The notes beneath the pieces were generated by a model. That model was not told the DNA's origin. It did no database searches and was given only the letters and a program-made list of their open reading frames with translations. The position numbers were made by a program, and so were the translations under genes. A DNA stretch of 64,000 nt from Abyssibacter profundi (GTDB taxonomy: Bacteria > Pseudomonadota > Gammaproteobacteria > Nevskiales > OUC007): positions 188,424 to 252,423 of the forward strand of contig NZ_QEQK01000007.1 in assembly GCF_003151135.1 (NCBI RefSeq), in the 5' to 3' direction. Shown here in pieces: positions 52,503 through 60,803 of the stretch; positions within the stretch are counted from its first letter, which is position 1, and every line of letters starts with the position of its first letter.

Positions 52503-53153
52503 GTGAAAGCGCCCAGGGACCTTCCGGAGATCTTGAGTCCAGAAACGGTGAGCGCCAGCGAACAGGCATTTCGAGCCCTACGTGAGCAGTTGCGGGAACT
52601 CACCGTGCTCTGTGCCGCTATGGGCCAGGCCTTCGAGCCCCAGAGCATGGAGCGCCGTATCGTGACCAGCGCCAGCCGCATGGTGGGGGTCGACGGCTGC
52701 AGCCTGTACCGAACCCAAGGTGACCAGCTGCGTTTTCGCGTCGTCAAATCGACGCCACTGGGCCTGATGGCGGTCACCGATTTCGGTGAGGAAGGCGTGT
52801 TTGCGCCGATTGCACTGCTCGATGCCGATGGGGCGCCCTCCCGGGACACCATCGCCGCGCGTGCCATCACCGACAACGATGTCGTCAATGTTTCTGATGT
52901 GACCCGGTTACCGAATTACGATTCTTCACGCGTCGCCCAGTTCGATCAGCGCATGGGCTACGAGACACGGTCGATTCTGGCCGTTCCCGTGAGCTTCGCC
53001 GGCCACGGCCCGCTCGGCGTCATGCAATTCGTCAATGCCAAGAACGGCATTGGTAACCATGTTCCTTTTTCGACCACGCATGTGCAGCTGGCGCGTAGCC
53101 TGGCCATGCTGGTCGGCATGCTCTGGATGCAGGCGAGCCCCGATCTCTCTTGA
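52503..53153 (+). CDS. GAF-domain protein
   Basis: Protein of 216 residues from GTG 52503 with an AAGGAGA ribosome site. After an N-terminal helix (SASEQAFRALREQLREL) a GAF domain covers about residues 50-200 (MERRIVTSASRMVGVDGCSLYR, TIAARAITDNDVVNVSDVT, TRSILAVPVSFAGHGPLGVMQFVN). No effector domain follows, so it may sense a ligand for a partner. It is divergent from msrC; a perfect palindrome TTACGTAA at 52428-52435 lies between them. Its stop overlaps the HIT gene start. Confidence 0.78.
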   Translation: MKAPRDLPEILSPETVSASEQAFRALREQLRELTVLCAAMGQAFEPQSMERRIVTSASRMVGVDGCSLYRTQGDQLRFRVVKSTPLGLMAVTDFGEEGVFAPIALLDADGAPSRDTIAARAITDNDVVNVSDVTRLPNYDSSRVAQFDQRMGYETRSILAVPVSFAGHGPLGVMQFVNAKNGIGNHVPFSTTHVQLARSLAMLVGMLWMQASPDLS

Positions 53154-53605
53154 CCGTTTTTGCGCGCATTCTGGCGGGCGAGCTGCCCGCAAGCTTTGTC
53201 TGGCAGGATGACCGCTGCGCGGCGTTTCTGGACATCAACCCGGTGTCACGTGGCCATGCGCTGGTCATCCCCAAGCGCAGCGTCCAGCACCTATCCGAAC
53301 TGACCACCGAAGAACTCGCACACCTGTGGCAGGTGGCCCGGGAGATCGGCAGCGCGCAGCAAGCAGGCCTCGGCAGCCTAGGACAGCATTTTCTGGTGAA
53401 TGACGGCCGCGCCGCCAGCCAAAGCGTGCCGCATGTCCATATCCACGTGATCCCACGGTATCGTGGCGACTGGGTCAAAACCCTTAGCCGCATGCTGTGG
53501 CACCTGGGCACCCTGATGCTGCCGGCCATCGAGCGGCCGGCGAAGCGACGACGCCTCGATGCCACGGCCAAGGCCATCGCCGACGCCATGCCGCCCCGTG
53601 CGTGA
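53150..53605 (+). CDS. HIT-family nucleotide hydrolase/transferase
   Basis: Protein of 151 residues from a TTG start in a TTGA overlap with the GAF gene. The histidine-triad motif is HVHIHVIPRY (about residues 95-104), preceded by FLDINPVSRGHALVIPKRSVQHLSEL and HFLVNDGRAASQSVPH. HIT proteins cleave AMP from nucleotide conjugates such as aminoacyl- or phosphoramidate-AMP. The C-terminus has a basic extension (RPAKRRRLD). It overlaps the MBL-fold gene by eight bases. Confidence 0.88.
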   Translation: MTVFARILAGELPASFVWQDDRCAAFLDINPVSRGHALVIPKRSVQHLSELTTEELAHLWQVAREIGSAQQAGLGSLGQHFLVNDGRAASQSVPHVHIHVIPRYRGDWVKTLSRMLWHLGTLMLPAIERPAKRRRLDATAKAIADAMPPRA

Positions 53606-54323
53606 GCTGCTCATCCTGGGCTGCGGCCACTCGGAATCGCTGACCCATTTCAACACCAACGCGGCGATTCGTGAGCGGGGCCGGTTGTTCCTCATCGATG
53701 CCGGCTGGACGATCAAGCCGGCGCTCGCGGCCCAGGGCCACGGCTTCGCCGATGTGGACGGTATTTTCATCACCCACGTCCATGGCGACCACGTGTTCGG
53801 CTTGGAGCGCATCGGCTACGAATCCCGCTTTGGTCTGAATCGCCGCATTCCGCTGCACCTGCTGCCCGCGCTCGAGGACGAGCTATGGACCCACACGCTG
53901 CAGGGCTCAATGGGCGGCAATTCCGAGGGGGCGCAGCAGCTGGGGGACTACTTTGATGTGCGCTACGTGACCGGAGAGCAGCTTCGCACACCGCAGATCA
54001 ATGCGCAGCTCATCGAAACCCATCACACGCCCGGCAAGCTGTGCCGCGGCCTGTTGTTGGAGGATCGGGTGTTGTTCACCAGTGATACGCGGCCCATTCC
54101 CGGTCTGGCCGATTTGGACTTCACCATCGGCTTTCATGACGTGACCTTTCAAACCGGTAATCCGGTGCACGCTTCCTTGGAGGAGTTGCTCGATGTCTAC
54201 CCGGCATCGCTACGCAAGCGGCTGTACCTGATGAGCTACGACGACCACTACGCGCAGTTCGAGGACCGGGTCAACGCAGAATTCGCTGGACTGGCGCGGC
54301 AGGGCATGACGGTTCCGCTGTAG
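53598..54323 (+). CDS. MBL-fold metallo-hydrolase
   Basis: Protein of 241 residues from GTG 53598. The metal motif is THVHGDHVFGLE (His60, His62, Asp64, His65) after LFLIDAGWTIKPAL. Later ligands are in LIETHHTPGK, LFTSDTRPIP and MSYDDHYAQF. It resembles ribonuclease-Z/PhnP-like phosphodiesterases more than beta-lactamases, but the substrate is unclear. It is the last gene of the GAF-HIT-MBL overlap series, ending 34 bases before the outer-membrane protein gene. Confidence 0.85.
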   Translation: MRELLILGCGHSESLTHFNTNAAIRERGRLFLIDAGWTIKPALAAQGHGFADVDGIFITHVHGDHVFGLERIGYESRFGLNRRIPLHLLPALEDELWTHTLQGSMGGNSEGAQQLGDYFDVRYVTGEQLRTPQINAQLIETHHTPGKLCRGLLLEDRVLFTSDTRPIPGLADLDFTIGFHDVTFQTGNPVHASLEELLDVYPASLRKRLYLMSYDDHYAQFEDRVNAEFAGLARQGMTVPL

Positions 54324-54357
54324 CATGCGGGCCCGATCTGCTCCGGATACGCATCCA

Positions 54358-55341
54358 ATGATCCGCGTTCGTCTTGTACCGCTGCTCCGCGCCAGCCTGT
54401 TCGTGCCGCTAGGCGGGGCCGCCTTCGCAGCGGGTTCCCCGTACATCCAGACTGTCGAGGAACAGTTGCAGCAACTCGGTTACGCCGTGGGCGAGATCGA
54501 CGGCGTGTTCGATCAGGCACTGGAAGCCGGCCTCAATGCCTTCAAGGCCGATGCCGGCCTGCCACAAAATGGCCTGCTGGATCGGGAGACCCGGACGCTC
54601 ATCGAAGCCCGCGTGCAGACACCTCACGCAAACCAACCTGATAGCACCGGAGCATCCGCCGCGAGCGCCAAACCGCCCCCCGCCGCACCGAACACCGCGA
54701 CCCCAGCCCGCAGCCAGCCGGCGCAAACCATCGGGCCGGCGACGCCCCCACCAGCTAGCTCCGCTGATGCCGACCCCGACGCGGCCACCCGGTATGCCCA
54801 GGCCACCCGCAGGCCGGTCGTGTTTGGCGACCCCGCGTGGCGCGCCGAACGCCCGACGTACCGGCGCCGCATTGGCTGGATCGCGGAGGTGGCGGCCGAG
54901 TTTGGCGGCGACGAATTGGTCACCGTGACGCTGGACAATAACGAGCGCGAGGACATCACCGCCGGCGACGGGCTCTTACTCGCCGGTGGCGGCTACTGGC
55001 TGCTACGCCCCGACTTCGGGCTGCAGGGGCTGCTGGGCTACAAGCTCAACGAATCCTCGGCTGCCGATTCCGACCTCGGCGTGGAGCGCTGGACGCTGGA
55101 AGCCTCGGCCTTCACCTTTGTCGGCGAGGTGCAGCTCACCGCTGGCGTGGTCCACCATCGCGATATCGATTTTGATGGCGATGGGTTTCTCCCCGACTTT
55201 TCCTTCGACGATGCCACCGGCCTGAAACTCGACGCCGCCTGGCGTTGGTTTGCCTTGTCCTACACGCAGATCGACTACGAGGTGAACGGCTTTCGCTTCG
55301 ACGCCGGCAGCATCGGCCTGCGGTTGCGCGGCGGCTTCTAA
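54358..55341 (+). CDS. Peptidoglycan-binding domain + C-terminal beta-barrel-like protein
   Basis: Protein of 327 residues. A signal peptide (LLRASLFVPLGGAAFAAG) is followed by a PG_binding_1-like repeat (about residues 27-85, YIQTVEEQLQQLGYAVGEIDGVFDQ...NAFKADAGLPQNGLLD), a Pro/Ala-rich linker (about 90-155), and about 150 residues of alternating strands ending in Phe (IGLRLRGGF), as in outer-membrane beta-barrels. It could tie the outer membrane to peptidoglycan. I do not recognise the specific family. Confidence 0.7.
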   Translation: MIRVRLVPLLRASLFVPLGGAAFAAGSPYIQTVEEQLQQLGYAVGEIDGVFDQALEAGLNAFKADAGLPQNGLLDRETRTLIEARVQTPHANQPDSTGASAASAKPPPAAPNTATPARSQPAQTIGPATPPPASSADADPDAATRYAQATRRPVVFGDPAWRAERPTYRRRIGWIAEVAAEFGGDELVTVTLDNNEREDITAGDGLLLAGGGYWLLRPDFGLQGLLGYKLNESSAADSDLGVERWTLEASAFTFVGEVQLTAGVVHHRDIDFDGDGFLPDFSFDDATGLKLDAAWRWFALSYTQIDYEVNGFRFDAGSIGLRLRGGF

Positions 55342-55347
55342 CCCGGG

Positions 55348-55632
55348 TTGACCGTGGCTTTCGACTACGCCTGGTACGACTTTGTCGGCAATCTCGGTGT
55401 GCTGTGCATCGTCGGCAGCTATTTCGCGCTGCAAATGGACCGGCTGGACAGCCGCGGCCTAGCCTATAGCCTGATCAACGGCCTGGGCGCGCTGGCGCTA
55501 ATGATTTCGCTGAGCTTCGACTTCAACCTGTCGTCGATGATCATCGAATGCTTCTGGCTGGCGATTAGCCTGATCGGACTCTGGCGCTGGTGGCAGCGCC
55601 GCCCCCCGCAAACGGAGGACAGACAAGCATGA
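55348..55632 (+). CDS. CBU_0592-type small membrane protein
   Basis: Protein of 94 residues from TTG 55348 (GTG 55354 also possible) with three hydrophobic segments (VGNLGVLCIVGSYFALQ, SLINGLGALALMISLSF, SMIIECFWLAISLIGLW). The pattern, including SLINGLGALALMISL and the acid in MIIECFW, matches the small family annotated as CBU_0592. Function is unknown. Its stop overlaps the rhodanese lipoprotein start by ATGA. Confidence 0.75.
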   Translation: MTVAFDYAWYDFVGNLGVLCIVGSYFALQMDRLDSRGLAYSLINGLGALALMISLSFDFNLSSMIIECFWLAISLIGLWRWWQRRPPQTEDRQA

Positions 55633-56063
55633 TGGCAACCCGACGACTCAGATACTGGGCCGCTCTGCTGGCTGGCTTGATCCTGTGCACGGCCTGTGGC
55701 TCGGCCTCGGATACGCCCGCGAGCGTCCAACAGCTCGGCACCCAACAGGCCGCCGATGCGATTGCCCGCGGTGTCACCACAATCGATGTGCGCAGCGAGG
55801 CGGAATGGGCCGCCGGCCATGTCGCCGGTGCCCAGCATGTGCCGGTCGACGCAATGTCCAGCACGCTACCCCAGCTCAAGCTGGACCCCGATGCACCCGT
55901 ATTGCTGTATTGCGCAGCCGGTGGCCGGGCCAGCCGCGCCGCCGAAACCCTGCGGGCAGCGGGATTCTCCAGGATCTCAGTTCTCAAGCCGGGAGGATTC
56001 GACACGCTGCGGGCTGCCGGCGTGAAGACACAGCAACCCGGTGCCGGGACACCACCGAACTAA
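55629..56063 (+). CDS. Rhodanese-domain lipoprotein
   Basis: Protein of 144 residues. The signal ends LCTAC (lipobox Cys about residue 22). The rhodanese domain (about 35-135) has TTIDVRSEAEWAAGHVAGAQHVPVD and the active-site loop LLYCAAGGRASRAAETL with catalytic Cys. Rhodaneses transfer sulfane sulfur; a lipid-anchored one would act in the periplasm. Another rhodanese and an FAD oxidoreductase follow. Confidence 0.87.
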   Translation: MMATRRLRYWAALLAGLILCTACGSASDTPASVQQLGTQQAADAIARGVTTIDVRSEAEWAAGHVAGAQHVPVDAMSSTLPQLKLDPDAPVLLYCAAGGRASRAAETLRAAGFSRISVLKPGGFDTLRAAGVKTQQPGAGTPPN

Positions 56064-56167
56064 CGTCCGCCGCCGTCTGCGGAACACTCCGCCGCCGCTT
56101 CGGTCGGATGCCAAGTGCGGCCGTCGCCCCGAGGGCAGGTTGCACCTGATCCGACCTGGAGGACCTG

Positions 56168-56539
56168 ATGACCCAACCCGCCTATTCAGCCCGTGAGTTG
56201 GTGCGCCGCGCCAAAGGCTTGGCCGGCACATTAAGCCCGGAGGAGGTCGCCAAGCTGCACCGGGAAGGTGCCATCCTGATCGACGTGCGTGAACCCACGG
56301 AAACCGCCTCCGGCCAGATTCGCGGCGCCCACGCCGTGCCCCGGGGCACGCTGGAGTTCAGCATTGGCGACGTCACCGACGATCACGATGCCCGTCTCGT
56401 CACCTACTGCTCGGCGGGCAGCCGTGCCGCGCTGGCTGCCGCCACACTGAAGCAAATGGGCTATGCGGGCGCGATTGCGTCGGAAGCCGGCTTTGAGGAG
56501 CTGCGCAAGACTGGGCTACCCATCGAGCATGACGACTAG
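56168..56539 (+). CDS. Cytosolic rhodanese-like sulfurtransferase
   Basis: Protein of 123 residues without signal peptide, starting at ATG 56168 after TGGAGGACC. The domain has LSPEEVAKLHREGAILIDVREPTETASGQIRGAHAVPRG in pieces (ILIDVREPTE, GQIRGAHAVPRG) and active loop TYCSAGSRAALAAATL with catalytic Cys. It is a single-domain rhodanese. It overlaps the FAD oxidoreductase start by 11 bases if that gene starts at 56529. Confidence 0.87.
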   Translation: MTQPAYSARELVRRAKGLAGTLSPEEVAKLHREGAILIDVREPTETASGQIRGAHAVPRGTLEFSIGDVTDDHDARLVTYCSAGSRAALAAATLKQMGYAGAIASEAGFEELRKTGLPIEHDD

Positions 56540-57686
56540 GCCGATGACGACCAGCGCCCGGCAGCCCACCATCGTGCTGGTCGGCGCAGGCCACGCCCAC
56601 CTGCATATTGCAGCGCGCGCCCAGGCCTATCGCGATGCGGGCGCCCGGCTGCTGCTCATCGACCCCGGCGAGTTCTGGTACTCCGGCATGGCCACAGGTC
56701 TGCTGGGGGGAGAATTCAGCCCCGACGAGGACCGCATCGACCCAAACGCGTTGATGCAGGCCTCGGGCGGTGCGTTCATCCGTGAGGCCGTCACCCGCAT
56801 CTGCCCCGACAGCCGTCGCATCACCCTGGCCAGCGGCCGGACGCTGGACTACGACTGGCTGTCGTTGAACGTGGGTAGCGAGGTCGACACCGAGTCCCTG
56901 CCGACAGCAGACAACGGGCCGCAGATTTGGCCCGTCAAGCCGATCCCACCGCTGTACTCGCTGCGCCTATCGCTGGAAGCCGCCATGCGGGATCAAGCCT
57001 CCATGCCGCCTGTGGTGATCATCGGCGGGGGCGCGACCGGTAGCGAGATCGCCGCCAACTTGGCCGGGTTGGCCAGGCGTTGCGATGTCGCGCCCCAGGT
57101 CACGCTGGTGTCCCGGTCATCCCGCCTGCTGACGTCGGCCCCAGCCGGGGCCGCACGCAGACTGCAGGCCGCATTGGATGACTACCCCGTGGCGCTGCGG
57201 CTTTCCGCCGAGGCCAGGCGCATCACGCAAACCGGCGTTGAGCTGGCCTCGGGCGAGGTGTTGCCGGCCGCGCATGTCGTCATGGCAGTGGGTCTGCAGG
57301 CCAAGGCGCTCACCCGAACACTGGGTCTGCCCGCCGGCCCACAGGGGCTCAAGGTGGGCCCCACCATGCAAAGCATCGCCGATCCCCGCGTCTTTGCCGC
57401 CGGCGATTGCGCCGATTATCAGCCCCGGGCGCTACCCAAGCTGGGCGTGTTCGGCGTCAAGGCCGCCGAGGTAATCCATCACAATCTGCTGGCCAGCCTG
57501 CAGCAACGGCCCCTGCGGCCGTACCAACCGCAACGGCGCTGGTTGGCCATTCTCAACCTGGGCAATGGACAAGGCCTGTTGTTGTGGTGGCGATTCTGGT
57601 GGCGCGGGCGCTTTAGCGCCTGGCTGAAAAACCGCATCGACCGGCGTTTCATGGCGCAGTACCGCCGCGCAGGTCAGGCTGACTGA
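56529..57686 (+). CDS. FAD-dependent pyridine nucleotide-disulfide oxidoreductase (NDH-2/SelD-associated type)
   Basis: Protein of 385 residues (380 if ATG 56544 is used). It has an N-terminal FAD-binding motif IVLVGAGHAHLHIAARA, a second dinucleotide motif PVVIIGGGATGSEIAANLAG (about residue 160) and the C-terminal FAD motif VFAAGDCADY. PYSG-like EFWYSGMATGLLGGEFSPDE and the overall order match the family that is often fused to selenophosphate synthetase, related to type II NADH dehydrogenases. Here it is stand-alone next to two rhodaneses, so a sulfur redox role is possible. Confidence 0.83.
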   Translation: MTTRPMTTSARQPTIVLVGAGHAHLHIAARAQAYRDAGARLLLIDPGEFWYSGMATGLLGGEFSPDEDRIDPNALMQASGGAFIREAVTRICPDSRRITLASGRTLDYDWLSLNVGSEVDTESLPTADNGPQIWPVKPIPPLYSLRLSLEAAMRDQASMPPVVIIGGGATGSEIAANLAGLARRCDVAPQVTLVSRSSRLLTSAPAGAARRLQAALDDYPVALRLSAEARRITQTGVELASGEVLPAAHVVMAVGLQAKALTRTLGLPAGPQGLKVGPTMQSIADPRVFAAGDCADYQPRALPKLGVFGVKAAEVIHHNLLASLQQRPLRPYQPQRRWLAILNLGNGQGLLLWWRFWWRGRFSAWLKNRIDRRFMAQYRRAGQAD

Positions 57687-57746
57687 ATCACGAATTGAAT
57701 GGCGTCGGTGCAAGCGCAGACCAAAGCAACGTGACCGTGAGCAGGC

Positions 57747-58268
57747 TTACGCCGGATCAGCGCCACGCGAATCCAGCGCGCCCTGTTGTTCCAGCTTGGC
57801 GCCAAGTGCGCGCCACGCAGCCCAGGCCTGTTCGATGTCGGCCGGCAGCGGGCAGCTCAGCCCCAACTGCGGAACGTGAATCTGATCCCCCATCACGCCG
57901 CCGCTGAGACTGCGCGTCGGCGAACCGACAATCGACCGGAACTTGCGCCGATGTTGCCGAAAGCGATCCCGGCTGATCACCGCGGCCTTCATGGCCTTGG
58001 CCTGCGTTAACAGCTCCCGATCGGCGCTGTGCCCCGATGGCACCTGCAACGCCAATGTCGGAGATTGCAGCAACTGCGTAAACACAGTGTGCTCACTGGC
58101 CGGCAGCTGATAGCCCGCACTGGCATCAAAGATCAAACCCACGCAAGACCCCTGCCCCAGCAATCCGATGGCCAAGCCCAGGGGAAGCCGCAGCGTGGGC
58201 GGCGCCCCACACCAGTACGCCACGTTGAGTGCATCCACCAGCAGGACCGGGGCGGGGCCAGTTGCCAC
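57747..58268 (-). CDS. NYN/PIN-like putative ribonuclease
   Basis: Protein of 173 residues. The N-terminal strand VLLVDALNVAYWCG supplies the first acidic residue of NYN domains. FDASAGY, HSADRELLTQAKAM and AAVISRDRFRQHRRKF supply further Asp residues in the order of the Zc3h12a-like NYN ribonucleases. RNase activity is predicted but not proven. It starts seven bases after the DUF3089 gene, with which it probably shares an operon. Confidence 0.68.
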   Translation of the reverse strand: MATGPAPVLLVDALNVAYWCGAPPTLRLPLGLAIGLLGQGSCVGLIFDASAGYQLPASEHTVFTQLLQSPTLALQVPSGHSADRELLTQAKAMKAAVISRDRFRQHRRKFRSIVGSPTRSLSGGVMGDQIHVPQLGLSCPLPADIEQAWAAWRALGAKLEQQGALDSRGADPA

Positions 58269-58275
58269 TGGCGGC

Positions 58276-59508
58276 CTACCGAGCTTGCGCTGTCAGGTAC
58301 TGCCGCGCCTGGCTGCGGGCCAGAGCCACGAGGTCGGCCTGCGCCAGGTTCACATCGGCCAGATGCAACCCCCAGTTATCACCCCCGAAAAACTCGCCGG
58401 GATAATCGTCGGCGCGTGGGTCTTGCGGGTCGGCGTCAATCCGCACCTCCAGATAATGGGCCCCGCTGTCGGGATGCACGCGGCAGGCACCGTCGATCTG
58501 CCCCGGGACCGCGAAGAACGGTGTCTCGACCATCGCCGCAACATTGTCCGCCCGGTTGGCATAAGGCCCGCCGCTGCCGCGGGGCCTAAGCAGCGCCTGG
58601 AACACCGGCGGCAACACGAATGGCAGCCGCGCCTGCAAGCCGGCCCGCCCGCCAGACAACGCCGCCGGGTGTACACAAATCGCCTGCATGCCTGGCTCGG
58701 TCACCAAGCCGAACCGGGGGTTCGCCAGTGCGGGATCATCGGCGCGGTAACTGGCGTAGGCGACCACACAGCCGGTTTGCGTGGCGTGGCGACAAACCGG
58801 GGTGCTGCGAAAACTGCCGCCCACATCCGCTCCCACGGGCTGCGCCAGCGTGGTGCCGGGAATGTGGGCCGCCACCAGACGGGCGGCCAGCGCAGGCGTG
58901 GTCTCGACCACCTCGGCGATTAGCCGGGCCAGTAGCCGCGCGCCCTGGGAGTGACCGATCAACACAAAGCCGCGCCCCTCGTTTGCGGTGGCGATGTAGT
59001 GCAAAAAGGCCTCGCGCACGTCGCCATAGGCCACTTCATTGGCAGCCTCGATGGCCTCCGGCGAATACACCACATCGGTCCGCCCCGAGACCGCCAGCGC
59101 GGTCAGGCTGCGCTGCCGATACACCGGCGCGAACATCCGACAGGTATCCCGGTAGCGACCGGCCTGCAGCAAGGTGGTTTGCCGTTCCTGCACATCTGGC
59201 ATGCGGTCGGCGTTGGCTCCGGGGTCGGCACTGGTCGTCGGGTACACATAGAAGCAGTCGACCTCGAACTCGGGCGTCAAGGCCACGGTTTCGATGGTTG
59301 CCGTGCCATCGGCCGCCACAACCCGGGTATCCAGCGCGCCCATACAGGCGTCGTCCTGGCTATCGAGTTGGGGGTGGCACAGCCAGTCATTGAGATCCGC
59401 ATACACCTCGCTGACTTCCCCAGGCGCGGGGGATGGCGATGTCGAATCTGCATCACCTGTGCAGGCCTGCAAGCCGGCTGCGAGCGATAACACCGACAGC
59501 ATCTGCAA
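58276..59508 (-). CDS. DUF3089 alpha/beta-hydrolase-type lipoprotein
   Basis: Protein of 410 residues from TTG 59508 (ATG 59502 also possible). The short signal ends GLQAC, a lipobox. The body matches DUF3089: VDCFYVYPTTSADPGANADRMPDVQERQT in pieces (VDCFYVYPTTS), RMFAPVYRQRSL, VREAFLHYIATANEGRGFVLIGHSQGARLLARLI with a GHSQG nucleophile elbow, and GDNWGLHLADVNL. It is probably an envelope esterase. No ATG with a good ribosome site is visible upstream. Confidence 0.8.
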   Translation of the reverse strand: MQMLSVLSLAAGLQACTGDADSTSPSPAPGEVSEVYADLNDWLCHPQLDSQDDACMGALDTRVVAADGTATIETVALTPEFEVDCFYVYPTTSADPGANADRMPDVQERQTTLLQAGRYRDTCRMFAPVYRQRSLTALAVSGRTDVVYSPEAIEAANEVAYGDVREAFLHYIATANEGRGFVLIGHSQGARLLARLIAEVVETTPALAARLVAAHIPGTTLAQPVGADVGGSFRSTPVCRHATQTGCVVAYASYRADDPALANPRFGLVTEPGMQAICVHPAALSGGRAGLQARLPFVLPPVFQALLRPRGSGGPYANRADNVAAMVETPFFAVPGQIDGACRVHPDSGAHYLEVRIDADPQDPRADDYPGEFFGGDNWGLHLADVNLAQADLVALARSQARQYLTAQAR

Positions 59509-59620
59509 GAAACGTCGACTTATGGTCTCCCCATTGATCTTGTTGTTGGGCGACAGACTCTAGCAACCCGCAGGCTTGCCATGCTTGGGCAAAACCGCCG
59601 GCCCGAGACCACCGTCCATA

Positions 59621-59667
59621 AAGTGCGAATCATCACTATCTTCGATAAGATGTGACCAATCGCACTT
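59621..59667. promoter_or_regulatory. Inverted-repeat operator of the Xre-RES toxin-antitoxin operon
   Basis: An outer perfect inverted repeat AAGTGCGA (59621-59628) with TCGCACTT (59660-59667) encloses a second one, ATCTT-CGAT-AAGAT (59638-59651). The structure ends 11 bases before the antitoxin start codon. Operators of Xre/MbcA antitoxins are typically paired inverted repeats in this place. Confidence 0.72.
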
Positions 59668-59678
59668 GGAGGCCCGAC

Positions 59679-60044
59679 ATGCAGACAGCTGCCAAAGCCC
59701 CGCACATCGATGACGCCGCACTGATCAAAAAGGCCGCGCGCAACGCGGCGACCCAGGCCGGCTTATCAATGCGAGAACTTGCCGCGATCATCGGCTGCCG
59801 GCGGGAGACACTCTCGCGCAGCACGGCTGAGCTCAGTGGCAAGCAGGCGGAGCTGGCGCTGTTGTTCCTGCGCTCACAACGCAGCCTATCTGCGCTGACC
59901 GGCGGCAGTCGGTCGCACATCCGTCACTGGATGCGCACTCGCAACCTGCACCTGGGCGACCAAGTGCCGAAGACTTTGATGCAATCGGTCGATGGGCTGG
60001 TCCGCTCTGTCACCTACCTGGATGCCATGCGCGGCAAGCTGTGA
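59679..60044 (+). CDS. Xre/MbcA/ParS-type antitoxin
   Basis: Protein of 121 residues from ATG 59679 with TTGGAGG. An N-terminal helix-turn-helix (AATQAGLSMRELAAIIGCRRETLSR) is followed by the C-terminal toxin-binding domain (ELALLFLRSQRSLSALTGGS...HIRHWMRTRNLHLGDQVPKTLMQSVDGL), whose end matches the DUF2384 pattern of MbcA/ParS antitoxins. It overlaps the RES toxin by a GTGA junction. Neutralises the toxin and should repress the operon through the inverted repeats upstream. Confidence 0.88.
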   Translation: MQTAAKAPHIDDAALIKKAARNAATQAGLSMRELAAIIGCRRETLSRSTAELSGKQAELALLFLRSQRSLSALTGGSRSHIRHWMRTRNLHLGDQVPKTLMQSVDGLVRSVTYLDAMRGKL

Positions 60045-60751
60045 CGCGCGACTTCCCCCTCGAACCGCTACGCGGCTCGGCGCTGCGCTATGTGGAATCT
60101 CAAAGCCTGATCGCCACGACAGAATTCGTGGACACCGCGGAGGAACAACACCGGCTGGAAGCGCTCCTGGATGCAGCCAAGCCTGCCCTGCCGCCAGATG
60201 TCGCCCAGATGCACTGGCTGCTGCGTTCCGCATTTCGCTACCCGCCCCTGCCCTATGGCAGCCGCTTTGGCCCATCGACGGCGCGAGGGATTCTCTACCT
60301 CAGCGAGCAACGTTCTGCGCTGGTCGCAGAAATGGCGTTTTACGATTACCAGTTCTACGCTGGCATGGCCGAACCGCCGCCCACCCCGATCCGGCGGTCT
60401 CACACCGTCATTCGCGTCGCCGTGGCCACACAACAGGCCACCGACACCCGCCGGCAACCTGATTCCGAGCGGCTCAGTGCCCCGGACAGCTGGCAGGCCA
60501 GCCAGGCTTTTGGCACCGACGCACGGGGAGCCGGCGTCGAGGTGATTCGCTATCCCAGCGCCCGCACCTGTGCCCCGCAGGCCACCAACCTGGCGGTGCT
60601 CAGCCCCCGAGCCGTCGCCAACGCCCAGAGCCCACCAACCACCGAAACGGGCTTTCGCAGCCGCGTCGATGCCCGTGGCGTCTGGCTGAGCGAAACGCTT
60701 TGCGGGCCCGAGTTCTTTCCGGCCGAAGGCCTGCAGCGCAGGCCGTTCTAG
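60041..60751 (+). CDS. RES-domain toxin
   Basis: Protein of 236 residues from GTG 60041. The RES core is visible: LRYVESQSL near the start, FRYPPLPYGSRFGPSTARGILYLSE, and a Glu in SALVAEMAFYDY, the Arg/Glu/Ser landmarks of NAD+-degrading RES toxins. The far C-terminal Ser-containing region includes NLAVLSPRAV. RES toxins deplete NAD+ by phosphorolysis or glycohydrolysis when antitoxin is lost. The two-gene order antitoxin-toxin and the overlap are typical of this system. Confidence 0.88.
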   Translation: MTRDFPLEPLRGSALRYVESQSLIATTEFVDTAEEQHRLEALLDAAKPALPPDVAQMHWLLRSAFRYPPLPYGSRFGPSTARGILYLSEQRSALVAEMAFYDYQFYAGMAEPPPTPIRRSHTVIRVAVATQQATDTRRQPDSERLSAPDSWQASQAFGTDARGAGVEVIRYPSARTCAPQATNLAVLSPRAVANAQSPPTTETGFRSRVDARGVWLSETLCGPEFFPAEGLQRRPF

Positions 60752-60803
60752 GCCAGATGAACCAACTCGTTCTTCTGGCTATGCGCCTGGGGTGAGGGGG
60801 GCA

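Noticed and set aside
60725..60752. Hairpin at the end of the RES gene as a terminator
   Set aside because: The GGCCTGC/GCAGGCC pairing lies inside the coding sequence and no T-run follows.
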